Translations under genes and position numbers: made by a program | Shown: one piece after another, positions 60,880 to 64,000 of the stretch | How positions within the stretch are numbered: position 1 is the stretch's first letter | Layout: every line of letters begins with the position of its first letter | The notes under the pieces: model-generated | Told to the model about the DNA's origin: nothing | Database searches by the model: none | Seen by the model: only the letters and a program-made list of their open reading frames with translations | DNA from: Strongylocentrotus droebachiensis | Lineage: Eukaryota > Echinodermata > Echinoidea > Camarodonta > Strongylocentrotidae | Direction of reading: 5' to 3' | Assembly: GCA_035222895.1 (NCBI GenBank) | Contig: JAVYIG010000113.1 | Span: forward strand, 461,501-525,500 | Length of the DNA: 64,000 nucleotides

Positions 60880-61800
60880 AAGAGTCGGACAGAACAGAAC
60901 ACCTCTTACCTGTCAAGAAAGAATGAAAATTGAAGTCAAAATCCGTAGGAAAGTTAGGCCTACACATGCCGCTAGCTGGGGGTAAATAAGGATGAAGTCT
61001 TGGGAAAACGAGGGAAAAGATTTATGTCTGTTGACCGACTACAAGGGCATGTGCATCCCTATTCATTTTCATCAAGGAAAAGTGCGTTCTGCTTTCGTGT
61101 GCCATTATTCAGCCTATTTCCCAGGCTAAGGAACATTTTGTCCCTTTCGATAGAAACGCGGTGAACTGAGTTTGGAAGGGTTGAGACTAGCTCCTAATGA
61201 ATATAATGCTCTCTAGGCTAGATGTCATATTAAATACTCTTTTTCACTGAGAAGCAACAGCATATCTTGCCAACTTGGCAGCTAAGCTAACTTATATCAT
61301 TTGCCATAATACTTATGATTTGATTTCATCAATTAACCTGCATTCAGAAGTACCTGTAGTAACCGGTTAACTAACATATTCGAATGTATGGATGTCTCTT
61401 TCCTGGGGACCTAGTGAAGAGTTACTCTATAACCTGTTATTAATCGATAAACTACAATACTTGAAATCCAGTCTGCATACATTGCTTGTTGCTGTGTCAG
61501 GCAAGCTTCGGGAAAGCTTTAAGGTTGTCAAGACCACCCTGGTTTATAACGTATGCATACAATTTGAATATGCTAGTAAACCGGTAAATTGGACATATCA
61601 GGTGTTCTCTGCATGTGGTTGTACGTATCAGTGGTCTGAAATACTAGTGTTATATGTTATGGTTGATCATTGTTTTTAGGTTAATTTTTGGAGGTATTTA
61701 TCTATCTTCAAGAGTAGAACTATGTATTATTATTGAATGTATGTATATTTTGAATATTGTTCCTCTGTATACTTTCTTGGAATTTTTTTTAGTGTACGAA
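60880..61800. other. Gene-free stretch
   Basis: No coding signal. A 95-codon open frame at 61392-61679 has no family signature. Confidence 0.4.
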
Positions 61801-61802
61801 TA

Positions 61803-62206
61803 AAGCCCCGTCTTAATAGAACTTTTTCGATCTCACCCGAGCGATATGTGGATGAGAAACAGTAGGGGTCTGATCGTAAAACACGGGGTGAGCTTTTGGA
61901 CATCGTCTTAATCAGCCATCCGCAAAAACCTCACCCGGGTAGGTTACCATAACAACCGCACCTGTCTCATCGCGATCAGCTGGCGCGCGCTGTGTACATG
62001 TATACATTTTTTTCACGACGATGACGTAATTTACCCGGGTAAATGCCACCCAGGTAAATATCCTCCTGGCTCGTCTAGGGTGAGATTTACCTCGATATTG
62101 TCCGGACGTTACCCCGATTGACGCGTCTTAATTGGAAGGGGGTAAATGTCGTCCGAACAACGTCCGGACGACACCGCTACTTTATTTTCCAATTAAGACG
62201 GGGTTT
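61803..62206. mobile_element. TA-flanked MITE with CCCCGTCTTAAT ends, about 404 bp
   Basis: The left end AAGCCCCGTCTTAAT and the inverted right end AAACCCCGTCTTAATTGG match, with TA outside both. CGTCTTAAT recurs inside (61906 and 62106), and ACCCGGGTA and GTCCGGAC words repeat in the body. No coding capacity. Confidence 0.6.
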
Positions 62207-62401
62207 TAAACTTGTAACTGATTCAATCCTGAATGACGATATATGTTATACCCTGTTGCCCCTTATTTCCACAAGACAATCCCCTCTCACCTTTAACACT
62301 CATTAAGAGGAACTTGAACTTGAATTTTCTCAATCAACTCAATCTTTTCAATTTACTTTTGGCAACTGATAAGATAAAACGTCACCACCAGATTTGTATG
62401 G

Positions 62402-62466
62402 CGTGTGTGTAGGTGTGTGAGGTGGTGTGTGTGCGTGTGTGTGTGGGTGTGTGGGTGTGCATGTGT
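62402..62466. repeat. (GT)n microsatellite
   Basis: Imperfect GTGTG with GGTGTG and GCGTG interruptions. Less regular than 56525-56604. Confidence 0.9.
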
Positions 62467-62972
62467 GTTTAGGCACATTGGTCGCTAGAATTTACTGCAT
62501 ACACAAGACACAGATAATCCTTTGGGAGCGGGGCTGTCCCCAACTAATTTCGACGTCCTTCCACACCTTACTCGATACCTGACCCTCAGAGAGTAGGCTT
62601 TTTTTCCTTGTTCCAATTTCGCCAAAATGTAATATACATCCGTTTTAACGCCAATTACTTTTTAATTCATTTTTTTTTAAATCTGATTGATATCTAACAT
62701 TTATTTGCTTTTGTATTGTCTTTTCAGATACCTATCGATGACGAAGCATTGTCTCCCATATGCCTGATGTTTGTCATTATGGGCATGTGAAGTGTCTTGC
62801 CGCTTGTTTTATAGTCACGCGCCATTTGACTCACGTGTATTGAACCTGCCTGCAACTATGCTCAGAACGTCAACTGCATGATATTGGATGTAACCGGGAG
62901 ACAATGAGGACATGGATTCGCTCTCAGTAACACACTAAGACCGAGCGATTATTATAGGTTGACAGAGACACC

Positions 62973-63041
62973 ATGGAGGAAATGAGGCAACAAAAGGATG
63001 CAACTAATTTGAAGCTCAGTCGAATCAGTGACATGTCATGA
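62973..63041 (+). CDS. Upstream open reading frame before the G-alpha start
   Basis: A 22-codon frame opens at ACCATGG, a near-optimal initiation context, and ends in TGA about 130 bases before the G-alpha ATG. If this stretch is 5' UTR, the frame could lower translation of the main protein. The peptide matches nothing I know. Whether it is transcribed cannot be told from the sequence. Confidence 0.3.
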   Translation: MEEMRQQKDATNLKLSRISDMS

Positions 63042-63173
63042 CCGAAGCTCTGAAAGGAGCACGAGAGATTTGACACGAGTCACGTTGCGACAGGACCTAC
63101 ATCTTTTAAAGAAGGGAAGACATTCTCAAAGACATTTTTTTCTACCAAGGTCAAGGAAGGCTAGCTTTCCGAC

Positions 63174-63381
63174 ATGCCCGTGTCGACGAACTACCGTTTG
63201 ATCACGCCCAGCACCACGGACGAGAACCTGCCGAGAATGGCCGATCCGCTCTCGGCGGGGGAGGGCACGTGCGAGACCCTGCACCCCCGGGAACGCAGCA
63301 AGCAGATTGACCGCTATCTTAAGAGAGAAAGCACCCGCTTCAAGCATTACATGAGAAAAACGATGCGACTTCTGTTAGTGG
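63174..63381 (+). CDS. G-protein alpha subunit, first coding exon (G-alpha-12/13-like by eye; gene continues past window)
   Basis: The exon encodes 69 residues plus one base. ATG 63174 is the first possible start: an in-frame TAG lies four codons upstream (63162-63164). The end reads as the alpha-N helix and first strand of a heterotrimeric G-alpha: RERSKQIDRYLKRES, then KTMRLLLVG, which leads into the P-loop GxGESGKS. The exon stops after the first base of that Gly codon at donor GTAAGT (63382-63387), phase 1. A phase-1 intron here is, from memory, common in metazoan G-alpha genes. SKxIDxxLxRE is closest to the G-alpha-12/13 helix. The absence of Gly2 (no myristoylation) and the long N-terminus also fit that group. 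Four extra residues lie between helix and strand compared with the family members I recall. The protein should act as a GTP-dependent switch under receptors at the plasma membrane. The rest of the GTPase lies beyond base 64000. A divergent G-alpha of another class is possible. Confidence 0.65.
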
Positions 63382-63387
63382 GTAAGT
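63382..63387 (+). other. Splice donor of G-alpha exon
   Basis: G followed by GTAAGT, a perfect consensus donor, interrupts the first Gly codon of the P-loop. The frame beyond reads KSKAL and stops, as expected for intron. Confidence 0.65.
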
Positions 63388-63433
63388 CAAAGGCCCTATA
63401 GGCATAATTTAAATTTGTATGTACATACATATA

Positions 63434-63436
<3 letters not shown>

Positions 63437-63464
<28 letters not shown>
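63437..63464. repeat. (TA)n microsatellite in G-alpha intron
   Basis: About 28 bases of perfect TA directly before CAGTGCGTCCC, the apparent end of an element; a TA-targeting insertion into the run would fit. Confidence 0.9.
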
Positions 63465-63467
<3 letters not shown>

Positions 63468-63690
63468 TGCGTCCCAGAAAAAACGAAACCGAGAAGTATC
63501 GATGTTTTATCGTTTTCACTGGGTGCCTGCCGTAGCAAAAAGCAGATTTGACAAAAGACTTAACTCCGTTTCGTTGACAATCAGCCATGCATGAAGACTC
63601 TCGTCTACGGCTGATTGTCAACGAAACGGAGTTAAGTCTTTTGTTAATTTCGTTTATTGATACGGCAGGCAGCCAGTAAAAACGAATTCG
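63465..63690. mobile_element. Long hairpin within a putative TA-targeting element, in the G-alpha intron
   Basis: It starts with CAGTGCGTCCCAGAAAAAAC. The hairpin spans about 63509-63687. The inner arms match perfectly for about 34 bases (GACTTAACTCCGTTTCGTTG and beyond; loop about 63586-63608). Outer arms pair through CTGCCTGCCGTA with TACGGCAGGCAG, with a short unpaired bulge. A matching right terminus of the outer sequence was not found before base 64000. Confidence 0.7.
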
Positions 63691-64000
63691 TTTAATAAAA
63701 TTATGGAAATGCAAGCACTACTTTAAACAAACAAAACTTTGTCATTCCTCGCTCATTTTTCCTGATTGAGGTGTCATATGAAAGGGCAGAAACTCAAATT
63801 TCTAGAAATGTTAATTTTTCTTCGAAATTCAGATACCGCCCGCCAGATGTTTTTTTGGTTTCCTTCCTTCAAATTGCTTTTAATCACTCATGCGTGAAAT
63901 ATGCATCATCTAAGTAGCATCAACGGAAAGAGGAGACTCTAAGCTTTCCAAATATGTATCATTCATTAATTATGGTTGTGATTAAGTTATGATATAACAT

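Noticed and set aside
1-64000. CRISPR arrays, operons or prokaryotic genes
   Set aside because: Splice donors, SINEs and LINE tails show a eukaryotic genome; the tandem repeats here have no spacer-repeat layout.
1-64000. Retrovirus, LTR element, Polinton or toxin remnants
   Set aside because: No protease, integrase, capsid or envelope-like frame and no convincing long terminal repeats were seen; the 63 bp direct repeats at 26.7 and 27.2 kb are too short and lack any such content.

Overview
This is a eukaryotic, AT-rich and repeat-dense window from an animal genome. Spliced gene ends, tRNA-derived SINEs, non-LTR retrotransposon tails and many short inverted-repeat DNA elements all point to a metazoan. 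The mix of (GA)n arrays, G/C homopolymers and families of short foldback elements, with a class A receptor of the kind expanded in sea urchins, suggests a marine invertebrate deuterostome, perhaps an echinoderm. That placement is inference, since no marker gene in the window proves it.

Only three protein-coding loci can be supported. (1) A minus-strand first coding exon at 10504-8720 encodes 595 residues with two pleckstrin homology (PH) domains; it ends at a clean splice donor, and its later exons are not visible. (2) A plus-strand intronless rhodopsin-like GPCR lies at 41744-42709 (321 residues). (3) A plus-strand first coding exon of a heterotrimeric G-protein alpha subunit lies at 63174-63381. 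It is cut by a phase-1 donor in the P-loop and the gene runs off the right edge. The receptor and the G-alpha exon belong to one signalling pathway class, but 20 kb separates them and nothing in the sequence shows that they work together.

Layout: 1-8.7 kb is non-coding (intron or downstream flank of the PH gene) with microsatellites, one foldback element and an interleaved inverted repeat. 8.7-10.5 kb is the PH exon. 10.5-41.7 kb is a 31 kb gene desert with SINE pieces, a pogo-like miniature element, foldback elements, a ~118 bp degenerate tandem array and a LINE 3' end. 41.7-42.7 kb is the receptor. 42.7-62.9 kb is a second desert and the richest in miniature transposons: TTAA-flanked, TA-flanked and perfect foldbacks, one of them nested in another repeat. 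62.9-64 kb holds the G-alpha 5' exon and the start of its intron, with a further long hairpin.

I did not find a new multi-gene system. The unusual content is structural: several families of miniature inverted-repeat elements, four near-identical 16 bp palindromes inside one of them, SINE heads joined to C-run and (CT)n tails, and a heavy load of homopurine, G-run and Z-DNA-prone tracts. No retrovirus, LTR, Polinton or toxin remnant was recognised.
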